Both the position numbers and the translations under genes were made by a program. This document shows positions 43,305-51,938 of a stretch of DNA of 64,000 bases, in pieces. The DNA is taken from the NCBI RefSeq assembly GCF_029581195.1, contig NZ_CP120737.1, forward strand, positions 930,001 to 994,000, given 5' to 3'. Each line of letters starts with the position of its first letter. Position 1 is the stretch's first letter. The DNA is from Solwaraspora sp. WMMD791 (GTDB lineage Bacteria; Actinomycetota; Actinomycetes; Mycobacteriales; Micromonosporaceae). Below the pieces are notes generated by a model. That model searched no databases, was not told the origin of the DNA, and saw only the letters and a program-made list of their open reading frames with translations.

Positions 43305-44905
43305 CGGAGTACGGCTGCGACATCCTGGTCGTCGGCGGTGGACTGGGCGGGGTGGCCGCCGCGCTCGGCGCGCTACGCGCCGGCCGCACGGTGGCGCTCA
43401 CCGAGGAACACGACTGGCTCGGCGGGCAGCTGACCAGTCAGGCGGTTCCGCCGGACGAGCACTCCTGGGTGGAGCGGTTCGGGGTGACCGCCAGCTACCG
43501 CGCGTTGCGCGAGGGCATCCGCGACTACTACCGGCGGCACTATCCGCTGACCGAGGCGGCCCGCGCCCAGCGCGAACTCAACCCCGGCGGCGGGCACGTC
43601 AGCCGGCTCTGCCACGAGCCCCGGGTCGCCGTCGCGGTGATCGAGGCGATGCTCGCGCCGTACCGTGGCGCGGGGCAGCTGCGGGTGCTGCAACCGTACC
43701 GGCCGGTCGCCGCCGACACCGACGGCGACCGCGTCACCGCGGTCACCGTCGCGCACCGCGACGGCGGCGGCGAGATCACCATCACCGCGCCGTACGTGCT
43801 GGACGCCACCGAGACCGGTGAGCTGCTGCCGCTGACCGGCACCGAGTACGTCACCGGCTTCGAGTCGCGGGCCGACACCGGCGAACCCAGCGCCCCGGAC
43901 GTGGCCGACCCGACCAACATGCAGGCGGTGTCGGTCTGTTTCGCGATCGACCACGTCGACGGCGACCACACCATCGACCGGCCGGCCCGGTACGGGTTCT
44001 GGCGCGACTACCAGCCGCCCTTCTGGGGCGACCGGATGCTGTCGTGGCGCTCACCCAACCCCCGTACCCTGCAGATCGGCCAGCGCAGCTTCACCCCGAA
44101 CCCCGACGACGACCCGCTCGCCGTCGTCGCCGACCAGCGACTCAGCCCCGGCGACGGCAACCTGTGGACGTTCCGGCGGATCGCGGCGCGCCGGATGTTC
44201 CGCCCAGGGGCGTACCCCAGCGACATCTGCCTGGTCAACTGGCCGATGATCGACTACTTCGAGTCGCCGGTCATCGATGTGCCCGACCCGGCCCACCATC
44301 TCACGGCCGCCCGGGAACTGTCCCGCAGCGTGCTCTACTGGCTGCAGACCGAGGCACCCCGCCCCGACGGTGGCACCGGCTTCCCCGGCCTGCGGCTGCG
44401 CGGCGACGTCACCGGCGGCACCGACGGGCTCGCCCAGGCCCCGTACATCCGGGAATCGCGTCGGATCCGGGCCGAGTACACCGTCGTCGAACAGGACCTG
44501 TCGCTGGCGGTACGCGGCGACAAGGGCGCGGTGCGCTACCCCGACCCGGTCGGCGTCGGCATGTACCGCATCGACCTGCACCCTTCCACCGGCGGCGACA
44601 ACTACGTCGACGTCGCCGCCTGCCCCTTCGAGATCCCGCTCGGCGCGCTGCTGCCGCAGCGGATGCGCAACCTGCTACCCGCCGGCAAGAACATCGGCAC
44701 CACCCACATCACCAACGGCGCGTACCGGCTGCACCCGGTCGAGTGGAACGTCGGCGAAGCCGCCGGCACCCTCGCCGCGTACTGCCTGGACCGGCGGGTC
44801 GAACCCCACGCGGTACGCGCCGACACCGACCTGCTCGCCGACTACTCCACCCGGCTCGACGCCGCCGGCGTCGAACGACGCTGGCCGGACGTGACCGGCT
44901 ACTGA
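43301..44905 (+). CDS. FAD-dependent oxidoreductase (FAD_oxidored family)
   Basis: A 534-residue flavoprotein. Dinucleotide-binding site ILVVGGGLGGVAAALGALRAG at residues 9-29; EEHDWLGGQLTSQAVPPDEHSW follows, typical of the pfam12831 group. The central DATETGELLPLTGTEY and C-terminal NLLPAGKNIGTTHITNGAYRLHP are further family blocks. Such genes are often found in LacI-controlled sugar loci; the substrate is probably a sugar or sugar-derived compound, but none is proven. The GTG start overlaps the lacI stop. No signal peptide, so it is cytosolic. Confidence 0.87.
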   Translation: MTEYGCDILVVGGGLGGVAAALGALRAGRTVALTEEHDWLGGQLTSQAVPPDEHSWVERFGVTASYRALREGIRDYYRRHYPLTEAARAQRELNPGGGHVSRLCHEPRVAVAVIEAMLAPYRGAGQLRVLQPYRPVAADTDGDRVTAVTVAHRDGGGEITITAPYVLDATETGELLPLTGTEYVTGFESRADTGEPSAPDVADPTNMQAVSVCFAIDHVDGDHTIDRPARYGFWRDYQPPFWGDRMLSWRSPNPRTLQIGQRSFTPNPDDDPLAVVADQRLSPGDGNLWTFRRIAARRMFRPGAYPSDICLVNWPMIDYFESPVIDVPDPAHHLTAARELSRSVLYWLQTEAPRPDGGTGFPGLRLRGDVTGGTDGLAQAPYIRESRRIRAEYTVVEQDLSLAVRGDKGAVRYPDPVGVGMYRIDLHPSTGGDNYVDVAACPFEIPLGALLPQRMRNLLPAGKNIGTTHITNGAYRLHPVEWNVGEAAGTLAAYCLDRRVEPHAVRADTDLLADYSTRLDAAGVERRWPDVTGY

Positions 44906-44938
44906 CCTCACCCGTCACCTGAGGAAGGACCCCACGAC

Positions 44939-46195
44939 ATGAGAAACCGGATAGCGACCGCGGCCCTGGCGGCCAGCCTGCTCGGCGTCGCCGCCTGCGG
45001 CGGGGACGACGGCGGCACCGACGGCCCGGTCTCGCTACGGATGACCATCTGGTCGGCCAACGAGGCGCACCTGGCCCTGTTCGACGAGATCGCCGACGCC
45101 TACCTCGCCGACAACCCGGGCGTGGCCGCGATCAGTTTCGACCCGTTGCCGTTCGAGAACTACACCACCACACTGACCACGCAGATCGCCGGCGGCAACC
45201 CGCCCGACCTGGCCTGGATCTTCGAAAGCTCGGCCCCGGACTTCGTCACCTCGGGCGTGCTCGCCCCGCTCGACGAGGTGGTCACCGACGCCGACGACCT
45301 GGTCGACTCGGCCACCGCGCTGTGGCGCGACGGCGACACCCTCTACGCGTACCCCTTCTCGACCTCGCCGTTCGGCGTCTTCGTCAACCGCGACCTGATC
45401 GCCGAGGCCAGCCGGCCCGACCCGGCCGCGCAGCTCGCGGCGGGGGAGTGGACCTGGGCCAACGCGGTCGACACCGCCGCTGCGGTCAACGCGGCCACCG
45501 ACCGGGCGGGCCTGGTCATCCGGGACTTCGACTACCAGGGCTGGGACTACCTGTCCACCGTGTGGGCCGGCTGGGGTGCGCAAGCCTGGAGCGACGACGG
45601 GCGTGAGTGCGGCTTCACCGACCCGGCGATGGTCGACGCGATGACCTTCCTGCACGAGGCGATCTTCACGGCCGGCGCGCTGCCGGGACCGGGCACCACC
45701 GCGGACTTCTTCGCCGGCGAGGCCGCGCTGACGATCACCCAGATCTCCCGGGCCTCGCTGCTGGAAGACGGCGCGTTCGACTGGGACCTGCTGCCATTGC
45801 CGGCCGGCCCGGCCGGCGAGTACGCGGTGATCGGTCAGGGCGGTGTCGCGGTGCTGCAACGCGGCCCGAACGCCGAGGCCGCCGCAGACTTCCTGGGCTA
45901 CCTCACCAACCCGGAGAACTCCGCCAAACTGGCGCGGTTCTTCCCACCGCCCCGGCAGTCGCTGCTGACCGCCGACACCCTGGCGCAGACCAACCCGCTG
46001 CTCACGCCGGAGCAGCTGCAACAGGTCGTCATCGACGGCATCGCCGCCGGGGTGGTCAAGCCCAGCCACACCGACAGCGCCGAGATCAACCAGGCGGTCC
46101 GGGCCGCCCTCGACCCGATGTGGCGGGCCGACGCCGACGTGCCCGGCGTCCTCGCCGGGGTCTGCGCGGCGATCGCGCCGCTGCTGGCCGGGTGA
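44939..46195 (+). CDS. ABC sugar transporter, substrate-binding lipoprotein
   Basis: A 418-residue lipoprotein with lipobox LLGVAAC (Cys at about residue 20) followed by the GGDDGGTDG spacer. The mature part is a type 1 extracellular solute-binding protein (SLRMTIWSANEAHLALFDEIADAY, NPPDLAWIFESSAPDFV, GQGGVAVLQRG, NPENSAKLARFFPPPRQS). It captures a carbohydrate for the two permeases that follow. SD GAGGAAGGA precedes the ATG. Its TGA shares a base with the next ATG. No ATPase is encoded here; an MsiK-type shared ATPase is likely. Confidence 0.93.
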   Translation: MRNRIATAALAASLLGVAACGGDDGGTDGPVSLRMTIWSANEAHLALFDEIADAYLADNPGVAAISFDPLPFENYTTTLTTQIAGGNPPDLAWIFESSAPDFVTSGVLAPLDEVVTDADDLVDSATALWRDGDTLYAYPFSTSPFGVFVNRDLIAEASRPDPAAQLAAGEWTWANAVDTAAAVNAATDRAGLVIRDFDYQGWDYLSTVWAGWGAQAWSDDGRECGFTDPAMVDAMTFLHEAIFTAGALPGPGTTADFFAGEAALTITQISRASLLEDGAFDWDLLPLPAGPAGEYAVIGQGGVAVLQRGPNAEAAADFLGYLTNPENSAKLARFFPPPRQSLLTADTLAQTNPLLTPEQLQQVVIDGIAAGVVKPSHTDSAEINQAVRAALDPMWRADADVPGVLAGVCAAIAPLLAG

Positions 46196-47112
46196 TGCCG
46201 GTCCGGTCGGTGGCGGTGGCCCGGCCCGGCTGGTGGACCATCCACCGCCGGGACCAGGCCGCCGGCTACCTGTTCATCACCCCGCAGCTCGTCGGTACGG
46301 CGGTGTTCGTGCTGGTGCCGCTGGGCCTGGTCGGCTGGTACAGCCTGCACGAGTGGAACGTACTGGCCGGCACGTTCGAGTTCACCGGCGCGGACAACTA
46401 CCGGCAGCTGACCGACGATCCCGCGCTGCCCGGCGTACTCGGGGCCACCGCCCTGTTCTCCATCGGCCTGGTGACGGTCAACCTTGCCCTGGCGTTGCTG
46501 CTGGCGGTGCTGCTCAGCCAGAAGCTGCGCGGCACCGTCGTGTTCCGGACGCTGTTCTTCTCACCGGTGGTCGTGTCACTGGTCGCCTGGACCATCGTCT
46601 GGCGGTTCCTGCTGCAGGCCGACGGTGGCGTCAACGGCCTGCTCGGCACCCTCGGCGTCGACGGGCCGAACTGGCTGCGCGGCGAGGCCACCGCCATGGT
46701 CGCGGTGATCGTCGTGCAGGTGGTCAAGAACGTCGGCCTCAACATGGTGCTGTTCCTGGCCGCGCTGCAGGGCGTGCCGGGGGAGCTGTACGAGGCCGCC
46801 CGGGTCGACGGGGCCAGCCGGTGGACCCAGTTCCGGCGGATCACCGTACCGCTGATCAGCCCGACCATCCTGCTCACCTCGATCATCACCGTGGTCGGGT
46901 CGCTGCAGGTGTTCGCGCAGATCGCGGTGCTCACCCAGGGCGGGCCGGGCAACGCGACCACGGTGCTCGTCTACTACCTCTACCAGCAGGCGTTCCAGTT
47001 CCACCACTTCGGCTACGGGGCGACCCTGTCGGTGCTGCTGTTCGGCATCGTGCTGGCGTTGACCGTGGTGCAGTGGCAGATGCGTCGGAGATGGGTGTTC
47101 CATGAGCAGTAG
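46195..47112 (+). CDS. ABC sugar transporter permease 1
   Basis: A 305-residue MalF-type permease with six transmembrane segments and the EAA-loop EAARVDGASRWTQFRRITVPLISPTI. The ATG at 46195 overlaps the binding-protein stop (TGATG). Its 3' end overlaps permease 2 by 11 bases. Confidence 0.93.
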   Translation: MPVRSVAVARPGWWTIHRRDQAAGYLFITPQLVGTAVFVLVPLGLVGWYSLHEWNVLAGTFEFTGADNYRQLTDDPALPGVLGATALFSIGLVTVNLALALLLAVLLSQKLRGTVVFRTLFFSPVVVSLVAWTIVWRFLLQADGGVNGLLGTLGVDGPNWLRGEATAMVAVIVVQVVKNVGLNMVLFLAALQGVPGELYEAARVDGASRWTQFRRITVPLISPTILLTSIITVVGSLQVFAQIAVLTQGGPGNATTVLVYYLYQQAFQFHHFGYGATLSVLLFGIVLALTVVQWQMRRRWVFHEQ

Positions 47113-47947
47113 CACGCTCTCGCCACGGGCGAAGCTCGCCCTGTACGGCGTACTGCTGGTCCTCGCCGTGCCGTTCGTCTTCCCCACCTGGTGGATGGTC
47201 ACCTCGTCGGTGAAGCCGGTGAGCCAGATCTTCGCCTTCCCGCCGACGCTGTGGCCGACCGACATCAGCTTCGCCGCCTACCGTGACGTGTTCACCCTGC
47301 AGCCGTTCGCCCGGCAGTACTGGAACAGCGCCTACATCGCCGCCGTGGTCACCGTCGGCACGCTGGCGGTGTCGTCGCTGGCCGGCTACGCGTTCGCCCG
47401 GATCCGGTTCCGGGGCCAGCAGGCGCTGTTCCTGCTGGTGCTGCTCGGCCTGCTGATCCCCAGTGAGGTGACGATCGTCCCGCTGTTTCAGATGTTCAAC
47501 CAACTGGGCCTGATCGACACCCACTGGCCGCTGATCCTGGTGCCGATCTTCGGCGCGCCGAGTGTGCTGGCCACCTTCATCATGCGGCAGTTCTTCCTCG
47601 CCCTGCCGGGTGAGCTGGAGGAGGCGGCCCGGGTCGACGGGCTCGGCCGGTTCGCCATCTTCTGGCGGATCGCGCTGCCGCTGGCCCGCCCGGCGCTGGG
47701 CGCGGTGGCGATCTTCACCTTCCTGCACAGCTGGAACCTCTATCTGGAGCCGATCGTGTTCCTGTCCACTCCGGAGAAGTTCACCCTGCCGCAGGCCTTG
47801 ACCCAGTTCGTCGACGCCTACGGCGGGCCGATGTGGAACGTGCAGTTGTCGGCGGCGTCGCTGACCGCGATCCCGGTGCTGATCGTGTTCGTGATTGCCC
47901 AGCGGCAGTTCATCGAGGGCCTGGCGCACACCGGCCTGAAGGGGTGA
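47102..47947 (+). CDS. ABC sugar transporter permease 2
   Basis: A 281-residue MalG-type permease with six transmembrane segments and the EAA-loop EEAARVDGLGRFAIFWRIALPLARPAL. It completes the importer and is the last gene of the operon; a strong hairpin terminator lies 24 bases downstream of the stop. Confidence 0.93.
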   Translation: MSSSTLSPRAKLALYGVLLVLAVPFVFPTWWMVTSSVKPVSQIFAFPPTLWPTDISFAAYRDVFTLQPFARQYWNSAYIAAVVTVGTLAVSSLAGYAFARIRFRGQQALFLLVLLGLLIPSEVTIVPLFQMFNQLGLIDTHWPLILVPIFGAPSVLATFIMRQFFLALPGELEEAARVDGLGRFAIFWRIALPLARPALGAVAIFTFLHSWNLYLEPIVFLSTPEKFTLPQALTQFVDAYGGPMWNVQLSAASLTAIPVLIVFVIAQRQFIEGLAHTGLKG

Positions 47948-47970
47948 CGGCACTGGCGGACGGGATGCCG

Positions 47971-47997
47971 GGCGGCGGGACGTAACGTCCCGCCGCC
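47971..47997 (+). terminator. Strong hairpin terminator of the sugar operon
   Basis: A perfect 12-bp stem with a TAA loop (GGCGGCGGGACG-taa-CGTCCCGCCGCC) starting 24 bases after the permease stop and ending 18 bases before the next gene's start. Confidence 0.82.
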
Positions 47998-48014
47998 GCC
48001 GACGTTGAAGCAGT

Positions 48015-49010
48015 GTGACACCCCTACTTTTGACAGCCCTTCCCCACGTCCTCGTCGCGACCCTGCTCGGCACCGTCTCGGCCGTACCGCCTGCGGCCCC
48101 GCCGACCGGCGCGGCGCCGTCGGCGGGTATCGCTGTGGCGTCCGCCGAGGCCGGCATCCGTTCGGAGGTCCACGACCGGGTGGGACGGCGACTTGCCGGC
48201 ATCTGTGTCTTCGCCACCGAGGTGAAGACCTTCGCGTTCCCGGACTTCTGCCCGGCGCGCAGCGACACCCAGGGCCGGGTGACCGTTGCGGTGCCCGGGC
48301 CCGGTACGTACACCCTCTTCGCGCTACCGGACTCCGGCAGCCGGTACGGCGCCCAGTGGGTCGGCCGCCACGGCGGCACCGGGACCCAGCAGGAGGCGGT
48401 GCGGATCACCGTGGCCGCCGACGAGATCGCCCCGGCACCGACGATCTATCTGGACCGGCGGGCCGCCATCACCGGCATGGTGACGCTGGGACCGATCGGC
48501 AACGGCACGGTCGGCATCGTCGGCCCGGACCCGGACGGCCGCCGGGATCCCCGGTACGCGCCGATCGCCACCGACGGCGCGTTCCACATCGACTGGCTCG
48601 GCCCGTACGCCTGGCCGTTGCTGTTCCAGGCCGACGGCTACCCGTACCAGTGGAGCGGCGGTGTCGGTAACCGGCTGCTGGCCGAGCTGGTCCCAGCGAC
48701 GACGACACCGTCGTCGACCTACTGGTACCCGCTGCGGCGTGGCGCGGACGTCGCCGTGGTCGTACCGGACCAGCCCGGTCCCGGGCGGCTGGTGGTCCGC
48801 AACGTGACCACCCAGGATCCGGTGGCGGTCGTCGACCATGACAACTGGGCCGAAGGCAAGCAGTTTCCGCTGCTCAGCAGGCAACAGGTGACGCTGAGCT
48901 GGGAGGGCGGGGGGATCGTCCGGTGGTACGGCGGCACCGACGCCACCGACGCCGTACCGGTGCCGGTCCGCGACAGCGGCGGCCTGGAGCTCGTCCTCGC
49001 TCCCGCCTGA
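48015..49010 (+). CDS. Secreted protein of unknown function (paralogue of 10779-11780)
   Basis: A 331-residue protein with an N-terminal signal-like segment (LPHVLVATLLGTVSAVPPAAP). Shared blocks with the 10.8-kb protein are YGAQWVGRHGGTGTQQEA, FHIDWLGPYAWPLLFQ, YQWSGGVGNRLLAEL and VRWYGGTDATDAV, with identity spread along the whole length. The beta-rich mature part resembles a carboxypeptidase-regulatory-like opening (SEVHDRVGRRLAGICVFA); function unknown. GTG 48015 is the start by ORF limit; the SD is weak. It lies just after the sugar operon terminator and is transcribed alone. Confidence 0.65.
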   Translation: MTPLLLTALPHVLVATLLGTVSAVPPAAPPTGAAPSAGIAVASAEAGIRSEVHDRVGRRLAGICVFATEVKTFAFPDFCPARSDTQGRVTVAVPGPGTYTLFALPDSGSRYGAQWVGRHGGTGTQQEAVRITVAADEIAPAPTIYLDRRAAITGMVTLGPIGNGTVGIVGPDPDGRRDPRYAPIATDGAFHIDWLGPYAWPLLFQADGYPYQWSGGVGNRLLAELVPATTTPSSTYWYPLRRGADVAVVVPDQPGPGRLVVRNVTTQDPVAVVDHDNWAEGKQFPLLSRQQVTLSWEGGGIVRWYGGTDATDAVPVPVRDSGGLELVLAPA

Positions 49011-49043
49011 CCCGCCTGACTGTCGTTCACGTCCCGCCGTGGT

Positions 49044-50726
49044 TCACGACCCCGGCGGCTGGTCGTCTTCGGTGGCCTCGGCCCGGACCGGGAGGCCGAG
49101 CTGCGCCCGGGCGGCGGCGATCGCCTCCGGTGTGTCGGGAAGGACCCGGCCGAGCCCATCGAGTCGCGACAGCATGCCGAACGCGGTGAGCGCCTTGCGA
49201 TGTTCGGGCCGGACGCCGGACAGGTAGACGGCGATGCCGCGCCGTTCCAGCCGCTGCACCACGTCGCGCAGCACCAAAGCACCGGAGGCGTCGATGGTCG
49301 ACACCCGCGACATCCGCAGGATCACCACCCGTACGTCGGCGACCTCGGACAACTCCAGTAGGAACCGGTGGGCGGCGGCGAAGAACAGCGGCCCGTCCAG
49401 CCGGTACGCCACGATGTGCTCGGCCAGCAGCGCCTGCTCCTCGGCGCGGTGGTCGCCGGTGTCCAGTGGCACCCGATCCAGCCGTACCGCCTGGGCGATC
49501 TTGCGAAGCGCCAGGCCGCCGGCGACGACCAGCCCGACCAGCACGGCGGTGACCAGGTCCAGCAGGACGGTGGTCGCCGCGGTCAGCGCCATGACGGCCC
49601 CGTCGGAGCGCGACGCGCGGGCCAGCGCGGTGAGCGCGCTCACCTCGACCATCCGGACGGCGGTGGCGATCAGCACCCCGGCCAACGCGGCCACCGGGAT
49701 CCGGGCGACCAGCGGGGCCGCCGCGATGAGGATCACCGCCAGGATCACCGCGTGGGACAGCGCGGCCAGCCGCGAGGTGGCGCCGGCCCGGACGTTGACG
49801 GCCGTCCGGGCGATCGCGGCGGTCGCCGGCACCCCACCGAACATCGGGGTCACCAGGTTGGCGACGCCCTGGCCGAACAGTTCCCGGTCCGGGTCGTGCC
49901 GCTGCCCGACCGACATGCCGTCGGCGACGGTGGCCGACAACAGGCTCTCCAGGGCGGCCAGGGCGGCCACCGCGATCGCCGCGCTGGCCAGGGCTGGTAC
50001 CGCCGCCAGGTCCAGGAACGCCAGCGACGGCGTGGGCAGGCTGGCCGGCAGGGCGCCGATGGTCGCGACCGGCAGCCCGCTCGCGATCGTCGTCGCGGTC
50101 GCCGCCGCGACCGCCAGCAGGGAGAACGGGACGGTCGGTCGCCACCGCGCTCCGATCAGCATCGCGGCGGCCACCGCGCCGGCGATCAGCAGCGACGGCC
50201 ACCGGGGCGCCGCGGCGAAGGCCGCGACGGCCTGGCCGGCCATCGCCAGCACCCGTTCGCCGTGGACCTGCACGCCGAGGGCGGCCGGGATCTGCTGCAG
50301 CAGGATCACCGCGGCGATGCCGGCGGTGAACCCCTCGATCACCGGCGCCGGCATGTAGCGGGCGACCTGGCCGGCCCGTACCAGCGCCAGCAGGATCAGG
50401 ATCAGCCCGGCCAGTAGGCCGACGGTGAGCACCCCGCTGGGCCCGTACGTCGCCACGATCGGCACCAGCACCACCGTCATCGCCCCGGTCGGGCCGCTGA
50501 CCTGCAGGTTCGACCCACCGAAGAGCGCCGCGAGGGTGCCGGCGACCACGGCGGTGACCAGCCCGGCGGCGGCGCCCAGCCCGGAGGCGACGCCGAAGCC
50601 GAGGGCCAGCGGCAGGGCCACGATCGCCACGGTCAGCCCGGCGAGCAGGTCACGTCCGGGCCGTCGGCGAACCGCCCGCCAGTCGGCGGCCTGCGGCAGC
50701 AGGCGGCGTACGGCGGTGGTGTTCAC
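49044..50726 (-). CDS. SulP-family anion transporter with STAS domain
   Basis: A 560-residue protein: ten to twelve transmembrane segments with the SulP signature region (GSNLQVSGPTGAMTVVLVPIV, PAPVIEGFTAGIAAVILLQQIP, ALESLLSATVADGMSVG) and a C-terminal STAS domain (about residues 430-540; VVILRMSRVSTIDASGALVLRDVVQRLERRG). SulP proteins carry sulfate, bicarbonate or other anions; the substrate cannot be read from sequence. The GTG 50726 start overlaps the ArsR stop (GTGA), so the two are co-expressed and the regulator probably controls the transporter. Confidence 0.9.
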   Translation of the reverse strand: MNTTAVRRLLPQAADWRAVRRRPGRDLLAGLTVAIVALPLALGFGVASGLGAAAGLVTAVVAGTLAALFGGSNLQVSGPTGAMTVVLVPIVATYGPSGVLTVGLLAGLILILLALVRAGQVARYMPAPVIEGFTAGIAAVILLQQIPAALGVQVHGERVLAMAGQAVAAFAAAPRWPSLLIAGAVAAAMLIGARWRPTVPFSLLAVAAATATTIASGLPVATIGALPASLPTPSLAFLDLAAVPALASAAIAVAALAALESLLSATVADGMSVGQRHDPDRELFGQGVANLVTPMFGGVPATAAIARTAVNVRAGATSRLAALSHAVILAVILIAAAPLVARIPVAALAGVLIATAVRMVEVSALTALARASRSDGAVMALTAATTVLLDLVTAVLVGLVVAGGLALRKIAQAVRLDRVPLDTGDHRAEEQALLAEHIVAYRLDGPLFFAAAHRFLLELSEVADVRVVILRMSRVSTIDASGALVLRDVVQRLERRGIAVYLSGVRPEHRKALTAFGMLSRLDGLGRVLPDTPEAIAAARAQLGLPVRAEATEDDQPPGS

Positions 50727-51076
50727 CGGCGCCCCGAGGCGGCGTCGGGGGACGCCTGACGCAGCGCGGCGAGCAGTTCGGTCTGGTCGACCAGCATCTC
50801 GGTGAGGATCCGCCGGGCGGCCCGCATCAGGTCCGCCACGTCCGGCCCGGCCAGGGCGTAGGTGACGGCGGAGCCGTCCCGGCTGGAGACCACGATCCCG
50901 GCCCGGCGCAGCACCGCGAGCTGTTGGGACAGGTTCGACGCCTCGACGTCGATCTCGGCGAGCAGTTCGCGCACCTGGCGGGGGCGTTCACCGAGCAGCT
51001 CGAGCACCCGGATCCGCACCGGGTGGCCGAGCATCCGGAAGAACTCGGCCTTCTTCTGGTACAGCGGCACTGGCAT
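50723..51076 (-). CDS. ArsR/SmtB-family repressor
   Basis: About 117 residues from ATG 51076 (125 from TTG 51100). Winged helix: FFRMLGHPVRIRVLELLGERPRQVRELLAEI, EASNLSQQLAVLRRAGIVVSSRDGSAVTYAL. No Cys is present, so the usual thiol metal sensor of ArsR/SmtB is lacking. The start codon lies close to a 16-bp palindrome, suggesting autorepression. It is coupled to a SulP transporter gene, a frequent actinobacterial pair. Confidence 0.87.
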   Translation of the reverse strand: MPVPLYQKKAEFFRMLGHPVRIRVLELLGERPRQVRELLAEIDVEASNLSQQLAVLRRAGIVVSSRDGSAVTYALAGPDVADLMRAARRILTEMLVDQTELLAALRQASPDAASGRR

Positions 51077-51084
51077 ATGTGTAA

Positions 51085-51100
51085 TTGAAGACTTCTTCAA
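51085..51100. promoter_or_regulatory. Palindromic operator at the ArsR start
   Basis: TTGAAGA-CT-TCTTCAA (51085-51100) is a perfect inverted repeat with 7-bp arms, just upstream of ATG 51076 and containing the alternative TTG start. It is the likely autoregulatory site of the ArsR protein. No SD is visible before the ATG, so a leaderless transcript is possible. Confidence 0.6.
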
Positions 51101-51329
51101 GTCGTCATCCGTCGCCGGGGGTCCGTGCTGTGCGAGCCGTCACTTCGGCCCGGCTTCCCGCCGGAGTGCCGCGAGGTCCGGCCGTCTGCCGGCGCTGCGC
51201 GCCCCGGCGTCCGTCCCGGGCGCGCTATGAGTGAAACGGGATAGGTGTACGTCGATTCAAATGGCCTACGGTGGGCGGTACCGGTCGATACCGAACCGGT
51301 ACCCCGGCCCGTTCCCAAGGAGCCATGAC

Positions 51330-51884
51330 ATGCCGAGACAACGCACCGCCCGGGCGATCCTCGCGACGGTCACCGTCATCCTGTCGCTGATCGGAGCCCA
51401 GGTCGTGGCCACCGCGCCGGCCTCGGCCGCGGTGACCACGATCTACTACGACGCCAGCCGGGCCGGTCAGTTCGCGACCAACTTCGCCGAGGCCGCCCAG
51501 ATCTGGAACAGCAGCGTGGACAACGTCCGGCTGCAGCCGGGCAGCCCGGCGTCGGTCGTCGTCTACGTCGACAACGGCTGGCCCCGGGCGTACGTCACCC
51601 GGCTGGGCGCGGGCCGCATCTACATGGGTACCCAGGCGGTGAACCAGGGCTACGACCGGACCCGGATCGCCACCCACGAGTGGGGACACATTCTCGGACT
51701 GCCGGACCGGCGTACCGGGCTCTGCTCCGACCTGATGTCCGGCAGCAGCGCGCCGGTCTCCTGCCGCAACGCCTACCCGAGTGCCGCCGAAGCCGCCCGG
51801 GTCGACCAGCTCTTCGCCAGCGCCGCCGCGACAGTCCCCGACGCCTCCCTCGGCAGCCGATCCTACGTCTGGGTCGGCAACTGA
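51330..51884 (+). CDS. Snapalysin-like secreted zinc metalloprotease (M7)
   Basis: A 184-residue secreted protease. Signal peptide about residues 1-37 (ILATVTVILSLIGAQVVATAPASAA); mature part with ATHEWGHILGLPDRRTG, the HExxHxxGxxD zinc motif of snapalysins, and two Cys (CSDLMS, CRNAYPS) likely bonded. Snapalysins digest milk proteins and peptides outside the cell. AAGGAG precedes ATG 51330 at 7 bases. The LysR regulator often found next to snapalysin genes is absent here. A strong hairpin follows the stop. Confidence 0.92.
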   Translation: MPRQRTARAILATVTVILSLIGAQVVATAPASAAVTTIYYDASRAGQFATNFAEAAQIWNSSVDNVRLQPGSPASVVVYVDNGWPRAYVTRLGAGRIYMGTQAVNQGYDRTRIATHEWGHILGLPDRRTGLCSDLMSGSSAPVSCRNAYPSAAEAARVDQLFASAAATVPDASLGSRSYVWVGN

Positions 51885-51897
51885 ACCGACGACCGGT

Positions 51898-51930
51898 GGT
51901 CCCGCCATCGCCAGGTCCGATGGCGGGACC
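51898..51930. terminator. Bidirectional hairpin between convergent genes
   Basis: GGTCCCGCCATC, a 9-base loop and GATGGCGGGACC: a perfect 12-bp stem, 13 bases after the protease stop and 8 bases before the phosphoesterase stop on the other strand. Confidence 0.8.
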
Positions 51931-51938
51931 GCGGTTCG

